This document shows, in pieces, positions 1-9,902 of a stretch of 49,540 nt of DNA; within the stretch, counting starts at the first letter, position 1, and each line of letters begins with the position of its first letter. The stretch comes from Candidatus Zhuqueibacterota bacterium. Lineage in GTDB: Bacteria > Zhuqueibacterota > Zhuqueibacteria > Thermofontimicrobiales > Thiofontviventaceae. A program made the translations under genes and the position numbers. The notes beneath the pieces were generated by a model. It saw only the letters and a program-made list of their open reading frames with translations, did no database searches and was not told where the DNA came from. Location of the stretch: NCBI GenBank assembly GCA_016931935.1, contig JAFGDW010000131.1:1-49540 (forward strand), in the 5' to 3' direction.

Positions 1-21
1 GAAAATGTTAAAACATATTTT

Positions 22-98
22 AGACAGGATTTCACGGATTCACAGGATTTGTATAATCTCTTCCTCTAAGAAATCCTGTTCATCCTGCTATCCTGTCT
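22..98. repeat. Imperfect inverted repeat of AGGAT-type units
   Basis: Two arms of about 28-29 bases (22-50 and 71-98) are near-perfect reverse complements around a 20-base centre. Each arm is built of roughly 9-base units ending in GGAT, for example CACAGGAT. Intergenic repeats of this ACAGGAT/ATCCTGT kind are known from many bacterial genomes, but their function is not established. No transposase lies beside this copy. Confidence 0.7.
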
Positions 99-113
99 AA
101 TTTTTTTAATTCT

Positions 114-386
114 GGATTATCCAGGTTAGGAGGATATCCTTATGAGCCTGGCTTAGTTAAGGGTGGTAGCATTTTAGATAATATCGCACGATGTTCTCAT
201 AATAAAAAATTTATTCCAGAGATGCAATATAAAAGTAATGGAAACGAATCGGGGCAGAAAGATATTAAAATAGTTTGGAAAAGCGAAGCACGTAAAAAAG
301 AACGAGGTCCATTTCATGCGCTTCAGGGATTGAAACAATGGTTACACGTGTGGCTGGAACAGCGGCGCCAGATCGATATAGATTAG
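114..386 (+). other. Unrecognised open reading frame, possible gene remnant
   Basis: A frame open for 90 codons runs from inside the flank of the upstream repeat to a TAG at 384-386. It has no convincing start codon or ribosome binding site, and its 3' end overlaps the end of the SnoaL-like gene on the other strand. The translation is not low-complexity, includes a lysine- and arginine-rich stretch, and ends in IDID. I do not recognise a family. It could be a decayed gene fragment or chance; coding status is doubtful. Confidence 0.18.
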
Positions 387-710
387 ATAATCAGCGATGG
401 CATCATCATCCATCTTGAAAATATCGACGAATGGCAACGTGACCGTGCTGTCGTCGAAGCGTGTGTAGGTAACATCGCCGCGGCAAATGACGGCATTATC
501 AACCTCCCACACATCCAACAATTTATGACTCAACTTTTTTATCGATTGGTAGAATTGGGCAAGTCCGGTTTTTATATTATTTACACCAGCGACCTGTGCG
601 GCGTTGCCAAAGCGAAACGTGGCATCCTGTTTTAAAAAAGAGCTGAATTTTTCGACGTCCATTTTATCTATCGCAATAAACAGATCGGTGATCCATTCCG
701 GTGAGTGCAT
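342..710 (-). CDS. SnoaL-like / NTF2-fold protein
   Basis: This 122-residue protein has the compact alpha+beta pattern of the SnoaL/ketosteroid-isomerase-like (NTF2) superfamily. It opens with a helix of the WITDLFIAID type. A segment ending FLKQDATFRFGN follows, then an FVDIFKMDDD strand and a C-terminal strand with YLIYIDLAPLF. The length is normal for a stand-alone NTF2 domain. A strong site, GGAGGT, lies about five bases before the ATG. Members may be enzymes or ligand-binding proteins, and the substrate cannot be predicted here. It is transcribed in the same direction as pbpC but is separated by about 136 bases, so it is probably its own unit downstream of pbpC. Confidence 0.75.
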   Translation of the reverse strand: MHSPEWITDLFIAIDKMDVEKFSSFLKQDATFRFGNAAQVAGVNNIKTGLAQFYQSIKKLSHKLLDVWEVDNAVICRGDVTYTRFDDSTVTLPFVDIFKMDDDAIADYLIYIDLAPLFQPHV

Positions 711-846
711 GGCGACCTCCGTTTTATTTTATGCAGATGAAGATATGTTGTGGGAATTTCTCCGAACAACTGTAATCAAGAGAAGATTTTTTAACGATAG
801 CAAAAAGGATTGGGTTCCGGTGCGGAGTGAATAAATTGGATGTTTG

Positions 847-3177
847 TCAACGAGCGGCAGTTCCGATGTGAACGTCACGATAATCACTACGGCCATGATC
901 ATCAACGACACTTATCTGAAATCTGCCGGGCGCAAGTGACCAGTACTGCGTTTCATCCGGGGTGGTCTTGCCGATAAATTTCTGATCGACGAACCAGTAC
1001 ATCTCCTGCACATCAGCATCGGCATGGGCAATCAACGGAAGATTGTTGAAGGCGGCCTCGTCCGGCTGCATCAGGTATTCGGTGTTTGTTACGGGGGAAA
1101 CAATTGTTGGCGCAGTGCCGGTGATGGATGTCAGGTCGAGATTTTCATTGGGATCAAACGGTGGCGGTATTTTTCGGGGAATGCCGGCTTTACGGAACAA
1201 CGCCAGCAAATTGGTCGACCAGAATTCAACGACCTGTGTTTGAATGTGGGGGCCACTATGTTTAAATGTTCGGTAACCAGTTTTGGTATTCACATAAATT
1301 TCCCGGCAAATCTGGCACGACGTAATTGGCGATGTGCCCGGAATGTAGTAGGTTTGAATGCGCCGCGCGCACCACGGCTGCGCCAGTTGACCGGACACGG
1401 CGCAAACAGTCGCTTTTGTAACCGTTGACGGCGGGTTCTCGTAGTTCATGTAGCTATTGCTATCCGGCTCGATCGAATCGATAATTTCGAACATCAACGG
1501 TGTGGCAAGCTGGCGTCCATTGAACACCGGATTGCCGTAGCCATTGAAATTGCCCAGCCATACCGCTACAATATAATGCTCGAACAGTCCAATCGACCAG
1601 CAGTCCTTAAAACCAATCGAGGTTCCGGTTTTGTAGGCGACCGGACGATAGGTGTCCTGTTGAAACGGCACGCGGGACGCGCCCGGCCGTGGATTCTGCC
1701 GGAGTATCTCCTTCACGAGAAAACATGACTCGGGAGTCAAATACTGTTTGGGCGGCTCATATTGATCCTTGTCAGTGGTGAACGCATCAATCAAAGGCTG
1801 ATACATGCCGTTATTGGCCAGAATTCCGTATAGTGCAATCAACTCGTTCATGCTTAGCTCAGCACTGCCCAGCACAATCGACAGGCCATAGTGAACCTTC
1901 ACCTGAAGATTCCCCACACCGACATTGGCCAGAAAATCGTACAAATCCGGCTCCTTAATTTGCGACGCCAGTGTCACCGCCGGTACGTTTCGGCTGGTGA
2001 CAAGTGCCTCCCAGGCTTTGATCGGTCCCTTGAAGTCGCGTTCATAATTATCGGGTGCATATTCGGAGAAGCTAATCGGCGCGTCCTTCAGCATCGTCAT
2101 CGGATGAATTAAGCCCTGCTCCATCGCCAGGGCGTAAATGAATGGCTTCAATGTGGAGCCGGGGGAGCGCCGAGACCGGGTGCCGTCCACCTGACCATCG
2201 ATAGCATCGTTGAAAAAATCCGCCGATCCCAGGCTGGCCAAAATCTGCATAGTACGAGCGTCCAGCAGCATCACAGCCGCGTTGTTGACACCGATAATTT
2301 GTTTGCGTTGGATATAGCGTTGAGTTAATCGGGTGACTGTATTCTGCAGTGACAGATCGAGTGTGCTGTAAATTTTGTGTTCACGCGGATATTCATCGAG
2401 CAGCGCATTGACATAATGCGGCGCATGAAACGGCAGATGATATTGCAAATTCAACGGCATGTCGATATGTACAGTTGTGGTTTTATCATTTGGATGTTTC
2501 TTCTTCCATAGGGTAAATAACCGTTGGCGTGCGTTTAATAGCACATCATCGCAGGTCTGGTCCTTCGGGTGATATGCCGACGGATTCTGCGGGAGCACAC
2601 TGAGAAACAGGGCTTCCTGCAGGGTGAGATCCAAAACATCCTTACCAAAATAAATCCACGACGCCGCAGCGAATCCCTCGATATTCCCACCGCACGGCGC
2701 GATGTTGATGTAAGCGCTTAATATCTCATTTTTGGAGAAATACAATTCCAGGTACAGCGCATGCACAATTTGATTCAATTTTCCCCACAGTGTGCGCGTG
2801 TTTAATTGGTAGTACAGCCGCGTCACCTGCATGGTTATCGTTGACCCACCGATTTTTTTGTCCCGATTGAAAATGGTCTGGATGCCGGCCCGCACCAGCG
2901 CGAGCGGATTGACACCCGGGTGATAATAGAAAAATCGGTCCTCTTTCATCAGAATCGCCTGTTTCAACAACGGACTCACCGCGTTGATGGTCGTGTGGAT
3001 GCGGTATTTCTCATCCGCAGCCAGCGTTATGCGTAGCACCATCCCGTTACGATCGTACACCATCTGCGAATAGTCCGGCGCCGCCACAATCGATCGCGAT
3101 GGTTTGCCAATAAGAAATAGAATAAGCAAGAGTAATGCACCTACCCCGATGATGATGGTTTTGTTGGGCTTTGTCAT
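847..3177 (-). CDS. pbpC: Penicillin-binding protein 1C, bifunctional peptidoglycan synthase
   Basis: A class A penicillin-binding protein that polymerises and cross-links peptidoglycan on the periplasmic face. From the chosen ATG it has 776 residues, close to the usual PBP1c length. An N-terminal membrane anchor lies near residues 8-24. The GT51 transglycosylase domain follows, with catalytic Glu79 in KEDRFFYYHPG and the GGSTITMQ motif. The transpeptidase domain has Ser341-x-x-Lys344 (STLK), an SRN motif and KTGTS. The last ~90 residues look like the PBP1c-specific C-terminal domain. An upstream TTG at 3240 would add 21 residues, but the ATG directly before the anchor fits the family better; neither has a clear Shine-Dalgarno. 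yfhM lies upstream on the same strand, the usual PBP1c partner, here separated by a REP/RAYT insertion. Confidence 0.93.
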   Translation of the reverse strand: MTKPNKTIIIGVGALLLLILFLIGKPSRSIVAAPDYSQMVYDRNGMVLRITLAADEKYRIHTTINAVSPLLKQAILMKEDRFFYYHPGVNPLALVRAGIQTIFNRDKKIGGSTITMQVTRLYYQLNTRTLWGKLNQIVHALYLELYFSKNEILSAYINIAPCGGNIEGFAAASWIYFGKDVLDLTLQEALFLSVLPQNPSAYHPKDQTCDDVLLNARQRLFTLWKKKHPNDKTTTVHIDMPLNLQYHLPFHAPHYVNALLDEYPREHKIYSTLDLSLQNTVTRLTQRYIQRKQIIGVNNAAVMLLDARTMQILASLGSADFFNDAIDGQVDGTRSRRSPGSTLKPFIYALAMEQGLIHPMTMLKDAPISFSEYAPDNYERDFKGPIKAWEALVTSRNVPAVTLASQIKEPDLYDFLANVGVGNLQVKVHYGLSIVLGSAELSMNELIALYGILANNGMYQPLIDAFTTDKDQYEPPKQYLTPESCFLVKEILRQNPRPGASRVPFQQDTYRPVAYKTGTSIGFKDCWSIGLFEHYIVAVWLGNFNGYGNPVFNGRQLATPLMFEIIDSIEPDSNSYMNYENPPSTVTKATVCAVSGQLAQPWCARRIQTYYIPGTSPITSCQICREIYVNTKTGYRTFKHSGPHIQTQVVEFWSTNLLALFRKAGIPRKIPPPFDPNENLDLTSITGTAPTIVSPVTNTEYLMQPDEAAFNNLPLIAHADADVQEMYWFVDQKFIGKTTPDETQYWSLAPGRFQISVVDDHGRSDYRDVHIGTAAR

Positions 3178-3238
3178 TGTTAAATTAATAGTATGGATAT
3201 ATTTTATTGAATGTAGTACAATATTAAGTCGGTTTACC

Positions 3239-3333
3239 AACGCTGAAGGCGTTTCATATCAATGCCCAGAGTATCCGATTTTTGGGTACCCTGGGTAATG
3301 GTTGTCATTTATTCCCGAACCCCAACGGGGTTC
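3239..3333. repeat. REP-like hairpins on the downstream side of the RAYT pseudogene
   Basis: A perfect 7-bp stem with a 3-base loop lies at 3317-3333 (GAACCCC-AAC-GGGGTTC). A 5-bp stem lies at 3239-3253 (AACGC...GCGTT). A GGGTACCC palindrome sits between them. Such short GC-rich hairpins around a RAYT gene are the expected form of REP sequences. They match the hairpins on the other side of the gene in size and loop length rather than in exact sequence. Confidence 0.6.
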
Positions 3334-3350
3334 TACAAAAAAACGCCAAA

Positions 3351-3806
3351 TCAATCCCATACATATCGTTCATCAATTTCCACACCATATATTTTGCACA
3401 ATCGTCGAAACTCATCCTGAAATGATTCCTGCTTATGTTGTCCATCCTGATCACGAATATATGTAATAACATCATCCACATGGGAAGGGCTAATGGAAAA
3501 CGTACCATATCCATTTTGCCAATGAAATTTTTTCAAACTGACTGACAATGTTTTCAGCCACGTTCATGACGACCGTTTTAAATCACGAATAAAATCTGCA
3601 ATCGTCATGATTTTTGAATGCCGTGTGAGCAGGTGGATGTGATCGTCAACACCACCGATGATTAATGCCGGACAATCGAGATTTATACAGATGCCTGCCA
3701 TATAAACGTATAATTTTCCACGTATTGTTTTATCATTTAAAAAAGGATGCCTGTCTTTGGTGGAGAATACAGTATGTAGATAAACCTGGACTAGTGATTG
3801 GGGCAT
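3351..3806 (-). pseudogene. REP-associated tyrosine transposase (RAYT, IS200-like), interrupted by one stop codon
   Basis: The translation shows the Y1/RAYT family. The N-terminal part has QVYLHTVFSTKDRHPFL and the HUH metal motif HIH within DDHIHLL. The C-terminal part has FHWQNGYGTFS, SHVDDVITYIRDQ with the likely catalytic Tyr, and ends GVEIDERYVWD. Both halves are in the same frame, separated only by a TGA at 3564-3566 just after DLKRSS. This is a nonsense change, not a frameshift. TGA is a normal stop elsewhere in the window (brnA, for instance), so recoding is unlikely. Without the stop the protein would have about 151 residues, typical of RAYTs. REP-like hairpins flank it on both sides between yfhM and pbpC. 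Confidence 0.88.
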
Positions 3807-3824
3807 GATGGTTCCTTTTTTATG

Positions 3825-3924
3825 GAACTCCTTTGGAGTTCAAATTGTTTGGGATTGTTTTCCCAGGGTGTCGCTACGCTTTATCCCGCAAAATGCGGGG
3901 CTTTGTTGTTTAACGCCTTCGGCG
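3825..3924. repeat. REP-like hairpin cluster upstream of the RAYT pseudogene
   Basis: Three short hairpins lie in a row: GAACTCC-TTT-GGAGTTC (3825-3841), CCCGCA-AAA-TGCGGG (3885-3899) and CGCC-TTC-GGCG (3914-3924). All have 3-base loops, like the 3317-3333 hairpin on the far side of the transposase. Between them lies a GGTGTCGCTACGC stretch. This is the usual architecture of REP/RAYT loci. Confidence 0.6.
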
Positions 3925-3988
3925 CATAATTTTTTGTCTATTGGATTATTCCGACAGACAAATTTTGAATTTAAGCAAATAAAATACC

Positions 3989-6900
3989 CTACTCCACTAC
4001 AATCCCCTCCTGCGGTGAATACCCGTAAATCGACCGGTCATACATGGATTCGCCGTAAATTGGCGGGACGGTGAATGTGCCTTTGTTAATGGCGCGGACA
4101 GTGTAAACGAATTCCTTCACATTGCGTTCCACGGTGCCGAAAATGACCAGCCGGTCTTCGCGGATGTCGGTATAATCAGGATGCCATGAACCGCTGCGTT
4201 CTTCGCGCACGGATGTGGGCACGGCTTCCAGGCCGGCGGGCAGCAGGTCGACAATCGCAATGTTGTAGAGCGCTTCATCCGTCAGGCTGCGGAATTTGAG
4301 ATGCACGGTGACCTCGTCGCCGAGCGTAATGTTGCCGATCGGTTTGCCATCGGCGTCGGTGAATTCACGGTACACTTCAAGGCCCTTACTAACGCGCTTT
4401 TCCGGTAGCGTGGTGTCAAAACCGCCCTGGACCACCTGATAGTAGAGATTAAGATTTTCGCCGTTGTCAATCAGCAATTTAGTTGCCTGATCCGAGTAAT
4501 CCACGGTCGGGAAATTACCGGCAGGCAGTTTCAACAACTCTTTGCTCTTGTCTTTCAAAATTTGAGTCACCGAAACTTGCCCGGCGGTCGGCTCGCCGGC
4601 GGCTTTGGCGTAGGCGCTTAATGCCATAATCGCGTATGATCCGGTAATTGTGCTGTAGTAGCCGTCTTGCATAAACGTTGCCAGTTGGCTGATTATGGAT
4701 GCCGATACGTCTTTCAACTTGTCCGGATAATGCTCGGCAAGGAGATACAACATCTGCGCATTTTGAATGAATCCATCACAAAAGTACCATGAGGCACTCG
4801 GTTTGAGCTGGACTTTCGCGGATTTGTTGAACAGGCCTTCGGCCTCACCAGTCTGTTTCATTAACATGTACGAGCCGGCCAGGTAGCCGCTGGCCAGTTC
4901 ATCTTTCCAGTTTGGGTATTTTTCATCCAGCAGTTTTCGTACTGTCGCGATGTAATTGGTAGTGACAATTTCGTTGCGTGTCAGCATGTAAATAGCGTAG
5001 GTCTGGACACGCACATCGTTAAAGGATTTATTTTTTTTGCCGGCAATTTCCTTGAGCGCATTCAGCGTATTTTGATACAGATTGTCCGGCACATAATAGC
5101 CCGCGCGCTTGCACTCGGTGATGAAATGTGCGCCATACACCGTAATAAAATCAGACGTATGGGAGTTGGCGGCCCAGATGCCGAATTTGCCATCGCTGTT
5201 TTGCCGCGCTTGTAGCACTTTTAACGCATAGTTAATTTTTTCCGCCGCTCGGATGTCATCAATCCCAAATCCGTTCACATCCTTCAAATAGAGATAGGGG
5301 AATGCCTGGCTAAGCACCTGTTCGGTACAGCCGTAGGGATAATGATCCAGGTAGGTAACCAGACCTTTGGACAATCCCACGGGCAGGAATGATACCGAGG
5401 CATTGAGTACACGAAAATCATCGTACATCTGCCGCGGTGTTTCCACCTCTACATCACCATCTTTCACTACGCCGGTAGTAACGCGGGTCTGGTAGGGCAC
5501 AGCCGGGCGTACACTGAGGTACGCTTCCAGTCGAGTCGATTCGTTCGGCCCGGTAACTTCAAAATTCAATGCAGCGCCACCGGGCAGGTTGTTGGCTTTC
5601 ACAAAGAATGTCAGTGTCGTGTCGCCATCTTCATCAATAAACAGCTTCCGGAGCGGGTCGCTCACTTTCAGTTGTGGCGTGCTCAGCACTTCCAGTTGGA
5701 GCGGTGATTTATTGCCGGAGCCATCCACGCTGTTGGTTACAGTGACTGTCACCTGGAATGAATCGCCCGGCGCGGCGAACATCGGCACATTCGGACTGAT
5801 GATATACGGATTCTTCACAATCGCCCGTTCCTCAAATGTCCCGATTGCATCCTGCGACACCACCACTGCCATTACCCGCAGTGTGCCGTTAAAATAGTCG
5901 GGCACGGTATACGACAGCTTGCGCTCGCTCTGATCGCTATCCAGAATCCCCGACCAATAGGCCACCGGCTTGTGACGTTTGCGTTTGAACGGATTGAGAT
6001 TCTTGGCGATTTCATCAAATCCCATACCGCCGCCCATGGCTGCCCGCGATTGCAGCAATGAAAATTCCGGCAAAATCAAATCGAGCAATTGCGAGGTGCG
6101 AACTTCGAGCGCGCGTTTTTGGAAGAAGTGTCCCAGCGGATCGGGCGTTTGGTAGTTCGCCACCTGCAAAATACCCTCATCCACGGCGAACACCACAATT
6201 TTCCCTGGCTTGTCGGTTTTGTAGCTGATGGGGAATGGCTCGCCCGAGCGCGCCTGCGCCGGCATGGTGATACTGATAGTGTTGGTGCGATTTTTCTTAC
6301 TTACGGAAAACGGCGCCACGCCGTAGCTCAACGGACTCATATAGATATCTTTGGAATCGGCGGCTCGTACAAACGCCACATTAATATAACCATTTCCTTC
6401 CAGGTCGGCTGGCAGCGTAATTTTGCGAATAAACGAGTTGCTCTGGCTTTGGAACCACTGATACGAATAAATTTTGTCGCGCTCAATCGTTATCAGTCCG
6501 GCGCCAGTGTACGGCGCTTTGACGAAAATTTCAATCTCATCGCCCGGTTCGTAATCAGTTTTGTTGAGCCTGATTTCCAGTTCGGCTGTCTTATCCAGTG
6601 AGCGGGTGATATTGCCCATACCGACCACGGTGAATTTCACTTTGGAAAATATCATGCCATCCGCATTTTTAATGATCAACTCATAGTCGCCGGGCTGATC
6701 GGTCGGCAGCGGATAATTCAATCCCTGGGCCGGAATGCTTTTGACGAAAGCGGACACTGGCACAGTTTTCTCAACCGATTTGTATCCGTATGTGCCATTG
6801 GCCATTTTCGTAAGCACCGACACATGCTGAATTTCGTTCAATTCGAATTGGATATTCTGCACCGCAGTTTTTTCAAGGGCTGAATTAATCGCAATCACGC

Positions 6901-9754
6901 TGATGGAACGCTCCGAGTTGCGGTAAATGTACGACAGATCACCATTAGCTTTGGCGCCGATCAAATACGGCAACGGCGACACCAGCGTACGCGACAGCGT
7001 AGATACGTTGCGTCCGCCTTCTTTTTCGAATCCATCCGCCTCAAACGTAAGTGTGTAGGTCGCGGCGTCAAACCGATTCAGGTTGAAATCGAACGTTGCT
7101 TTTCCGTCGGCATCGGTGGTCTTTTCCGGCAGGGTTTCGCTGTAGTATTTGCCTTCAGTCAACGGATCACTGAACTGGAAATCGCGATACGGCCGGAACC
7201 ACATCGTGCCCGGCGCCAACGTCATCCGGCCGACAATTCGATTGCCAACCGCGGGTGAGCCGAACAGATTCCGCAATGTCACCACGCCGCTCAGACTGTC
7301 TGGCGCTACCCAACCAATGTCTTTTGCGCCAATAATCACACTGCTGATCGACAACCGGTCGGGCAGAAATTCTTCCACTTTAATGGTCGTCGAACCAAGC
7401 GTTTCCCAGCGGCGATCCTTGACAATTTTATACAGATTGATTTGATATGTGCCGGTGGGCGAAGTCTCTTCGGTCGTGTATTGCAGCTCTTCGAATCCGA
7501 TGGCTGCAAGCTTGAATTTTTTGGAATATATCTCCAGACCGCGTGGATCTTCGATCGCTACTTCCAACGGAATGCCAGCCAGTGATTTACCCCAGTCGCC
7601 GGCTTTCACAATCATCCCGATATTGAAGCCATCGCCGGGCCGGTAGATACCCCGATCGGAAAACAGATAGCTCTCGATTTTGTTCGGATCGGTCGCGCCG
7701 TACACACCGGCGACATCAAATTTGGAGTAATCCAGCCAGCGTCCCGGCGCGTCCACCGGCATGAACGAGAGATCGTCGCCGCGGGTGACCAGGTAGACGA
7801 CCGGCGTTTTTTCATGCTCGAAGCTGCGGAATGACGGCAATATTGCATGACCGTTGACATCCGTTGTGGTCGCTAATACGGCGATACCATTTTTCCCCAG
7901 CACCTGAACGCGAGCGCCTGTCACCGGCTGTCCGGTGGAAATGGATTGCACGAACAATTCGTGGGTTTCGTTCGCGCCATCCTTCACCAACATCCCCAGA
8001 TCGCTGATGATGATCAAGCGCTTGTCGCCAAGACTGCGTGGTTGTTTATGTGCCTTATCCCATTCCCGGACCTCAAAGAAAAACACGCCGTACTTTTGGG
8101 CGCTGCTTGCGTCGGGCTTCAAGTAACTTGAAAAATCAAATGAGAAATAATTAGGTTCGCCGGGCGCTTTGGGTTGCAGCGCTTTGGTGTCATATTGATT
8201 TTCAACAATATTATCTTCATTAAATCGATAACTCGCGAACCGAACATCGGTCAAATTCCCGTTGGATTGCGTCACCAGATGATTGATTTGATCGGACTGC
8301 ACCCGGCCAATCCGGAACCAGACATCGCTGACGCCCTGCGCCATAAGCGACACTTTCTTCTCCCCGGTAGAAGAAAGAATGATGCCGTCGTGCATGATTT
8401 CAATCTGTTTGGGATAATCCTGAATGCGGATGATTGTGTCGTAGTCTTTCGACAGACTGTATTTGCCGTAAAATGGCGTGCCTTTGTTAATTTTGACATA
8501 CAGATATTTGCCCTGCGGCGCCGAGATTTTGAAACTGTTCAGCGCCTCATACTCGTGTTCCGCAGCCATTGGTTCCAACATCACTCGATTGGATAATTGC
8601 AGCACTTCCGGTCCGACCATCGCCGGATTCGACCAGCGAATGTTCTCGATTTTTTTCTGGCCAGGCGCTGCCGGTTTGTCTTTGGGCAATATCCATGCTT
8701 CCATATTTTTGGCAAGGTCGTTCACCGATGCGCGTCCCTTTGAATCGACGAGCAGCATTTGCTCCAGTTTGTAATCCTCGTTGCGCACCATTGTTTGCGT
8801 AATCGAATTGATCGAAATGAAATTTGTCAGGCCGGGAATCGTAACGTAGGAGACGGCTTCTTTTTCAGTCGAACGTCCCTTGTATGCGCTGGATACGCCG
8901 GCATCGATTCGTAACTCCATCTTGACATCGTCTTCGGGCACAGGCAATGGTTCGGACAGGATGAAGGCCTTACCGTAAAATTCATCATAGGTGATAGTCA
9001 CTTTATAGTCGCGATCCTGAAAGGTGTGAATGTCTTTGTCCAATTCGAATGGGCGTAAGGTTACACGTTTTTCGAACGACGCCGGGTCCACCGGATGCGT
9101 GAATTGCACGGTTGCCGACACCTGTTTGATGTCTTCATTTGTCGGATCAATATAAAATTCGTTGGCGATAATAATTAGTTTGAAAGGCAATGCGGTAAAC
9201 GATCCAGTATATTGGCGCAACAGAACATGCGACGGAAACAACTGTTTGCTTAGTTCAATCTTATATTCAACGCCTGGCATCCATTCCGCCGCAGGTGTAA
9301 ATTGCAGCATGTCATCCGAAGCCCAATTCCACTCACCAGCGGTTTCCGGCGACAGCTTAATGCCTTCGGTCACCACTTTTTGCACATCCTCCAGTTTCGC
9401 CACCGAGCCATCGAAATTAATGAACACCGGCCTGGGCTGTGCGTTTTCTCTTAACGGTGTCAACTCCGGCGTTGAAATCGAAAATCCGATTTTCACTGGC
9501 TGTGGCCGTGTCGATTGCCAGATCACCAGACCAATCACGAGCGCGATCACCACCGGGACTCCGATGGACAGCCCGAGAAACAATTTGGGCTTAACGGTTT
9601 TTAGTTTTTTGAGATTGGTGTCCGCGTTGTGATACAGTTTTTTTGTACCGGCAGCAAGGGGAGTGACAAATCCGGGGGCTTGATAATGAAAATTCCCGAA
9701 TAGATAACGCAGGAAGGACACGAATTTATTTGACGATTTTTTCGGTGTTTCCAC
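3989..9754 (-). CDS. yfhM: Bacterial alpha-2-macroglobulin, membrane-anchored (YfhM-like)
   Basis: At 1921 residues this is a giant periplasmic protease-trap protein of the alpha-2-macroglobulin family. It has a short basic cytoplasmic N-terminus and one membrane helix near residues 57-78. Many beta-rich macroglobulin repeats follow, including a bait-like central region. The thioester motif CTEQ is intact, with Cys1476 in YGCTEQ, followed by an alpha/alpha toroid-like thioester domain and a receptor-binding-like C-terminus. The start is GTG with AAGGAG six to seven bases upstream. E. coli YfhM is a lipoprotein; here a transmembrane anchor replaces the lipobox. In the family it is paired with PBP1c, thought to protect the cell when peptidoglycan is breached; pbpC lies downstream on the same strand. 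Confidence 0.93.
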   Translation of the reverse strand: METPKKSSNKFVSFLRYLFGNFHYQAPGFVTPLAAGTKKLYHNADTNLKKLKTVKPKLFLGLSIGVPVVIALVIGLVIWQSTRPQPVKIGFSISTPELTPLRENAQPRPVFINFDGSVAKLEDVQKVVTEGIKLSPETAGEWNWASDDMLQFTPAAEWMPGVEYKIELSKQLFPSHVLLRQYTGSFTALPFKLIIIANEFYIDPTNEDIKQVSATVQFTHPVDPASFEKRVTLRPFELDKDIHTFQDRDYKVTITYDEFYGKAFILSEPLPVPEDDVKMELRIDAGVSSAYKGRSTEKEAVSYVTIPGLTNFISINSITQTMVRNEDYKLEQMLLVDSKGRASVNDLAKNMEAWILPKDKPAAPGQKKIENIRWSNPAMVGPEVLQLSNRVMLEPMAAEHEYEALNSFKISAPQGKYLYVKINKGTPFYGKYSLSKDYDTIIRIQDYPKQIEIMHDGIILSSTGEKKVSLMAQGVSDVWFRIGRVQSDQINHLVTQSNGNLTDVRFASYRFNEDNIVENQYDTKALQPKAPGEPNYFSFDFSSYLKPDASSAQKYGVFFFEVREWDKAHKQPRSLGDKRLIIISDLGMLVKDGANETHELFVQSISTGQPVTGARVQVLGKNGIAVLATTTDVNGHAILPSFRSFEHEKTPVVYLVTRGDDLSFMPVDAPGRWLDYSKFDVAGVYGATDPNKIESYLFSDRGIYRPGDGFNIGMIVKAGDWGKSLAGIPLEVAIEDPRGLEIYSKKFKLAAIGFEELQYTTEETSPTGTYQINLYKIVKDRRWETLGSTTIKVEEFLPDRLSISSVIIGAKDIGWVAPDSLSGVVTLRNLFGSPAVGNRIVGRMTLAPGTMWFRPYRDFQFSDPLTEGKYYSETLPEKTTDADGKATFDFNLNRFDAATYTLTFEADGFEKEGGRNVSTLSRTLVSPLPYLIGAKANGDLSYIYRNSERSISVIAINSALEKTAVQNIQFELNEIQHVSVLTKMANGTYGYKSVEKTVPVSAFVKSIPAQGLNYPLPTDQPGDYELIIKNADGMIFSKVKFTVVGMGNITRSLDKTAELEIRLNKTDYEPGDEIEIFVKAPYTGAGLITIERDKIYSYQWFQSQSNSFIRKITLPADLEGNGYINVAFVRAADSKDIYMSPLSYGVAPFSVSKKNRTNTISITMPAQARSGEPFPISYKTDKPGKIVVFAVDEGILQVANYQTPDPLGHFFQKRALEVRTSQLLDLILPEFSLLQSRAAMGGGMGFDEIAKNLNPFKRKRHKPVAYWSGILDSDQSERKLSYTVPDYFNGTLRVMAVVVSQDAIGTFEERAIVKNPYIISPNVPMFAAPGDSFQVTVTVTNSVDGSGNKSPLQLEVLSTPQLKVSDPLRKLFIDEDGDTTLTFFVKANNLPGGAALNFEVTGPNESTRLEAYLSVRPAVPYQTRVTTGVVKDGDVEVETPRQMYDDFRVLNASVSFLPVGLSKGLVTYLDHYPYGCTEQVLSQAFPYLYLKDVNGFGIDDIRAAEKINYALKVLQARQNSDGKFGIWAANSHTSDFITVYGAHFITECKRAGYYVPDNLYQNTLNALKEIAGKKNKSFNDVRVQTYAIYMLTRNEIVTTNYIATVRKLLDEKYPNWKDELASGYLAGSYMLMKQTGEAEGLFNKSAKVQLKPSASWYFCDGFIQNAQMLYLLAEHYPDKLKDVSASIISQLATFMQDGYYSTITGSYAIMALSAYAKAAGEPTAGQVSVTQILKDKSKELLKLPAGNFPTVDYSDQATKLLIDNGENLNLYYQVVQGGFDTTLPEKRVSKGLEVYREFTDADGKPIGNITLGDEVTVHLKFRSLTDEALYNIAIVDLLPAGLEAVPTSVREERSGSWHPDYTDIREDRLVIFGTVERNVKEFVYTVRAINKGTFTVPPIYGESMYDRSIYGYSPQEGIVVE

Positions 9755-9791
9755 GGTTGGCTCCTTTATTTGGGGATGGAGTGGATGTATA

Positions 9792-9820
9792 TTTATAGAA
9801 TCGCTACGTTTTATTTACAA
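9792..9820 (-). promoter_or_regulatory. Candidate vegetative promoter of yfhM
   Basis: On the minus strand TTGTAA (9820-9815) and TATAAA (9797-9792) are separated by exactly 17 bases. The -10 box lies about 37 bases before the yfhM start. The -35 matches the consensus in four of six positions. It rests on consensus and spacing only. Confidence 0.45.
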
Positions 9821-9902
9821 TATATTCAATATACACGAACTGAATATTTTCAAAGAAGCTTTATCTTTTCATTATGTGGCTGAATCGAAGAAGTTCAAAA
9901 TA

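Noticed and set aside
604-834. Plus-strand 76-codon frame opposite the SnoaL-like gene
   Set aside because: Most of it is the shadow of the SnoaL-like coding frame, and it has no independent start signal.
3564-3566. TGA in the RAYT gene as a recoded sense codon
   Set aside because: Other genes here (for example brnA and the 33-residue ORF) end in TGA, and no selenocysteine-like hairpin follows in the expected place. A nonsense mutation explains it better.
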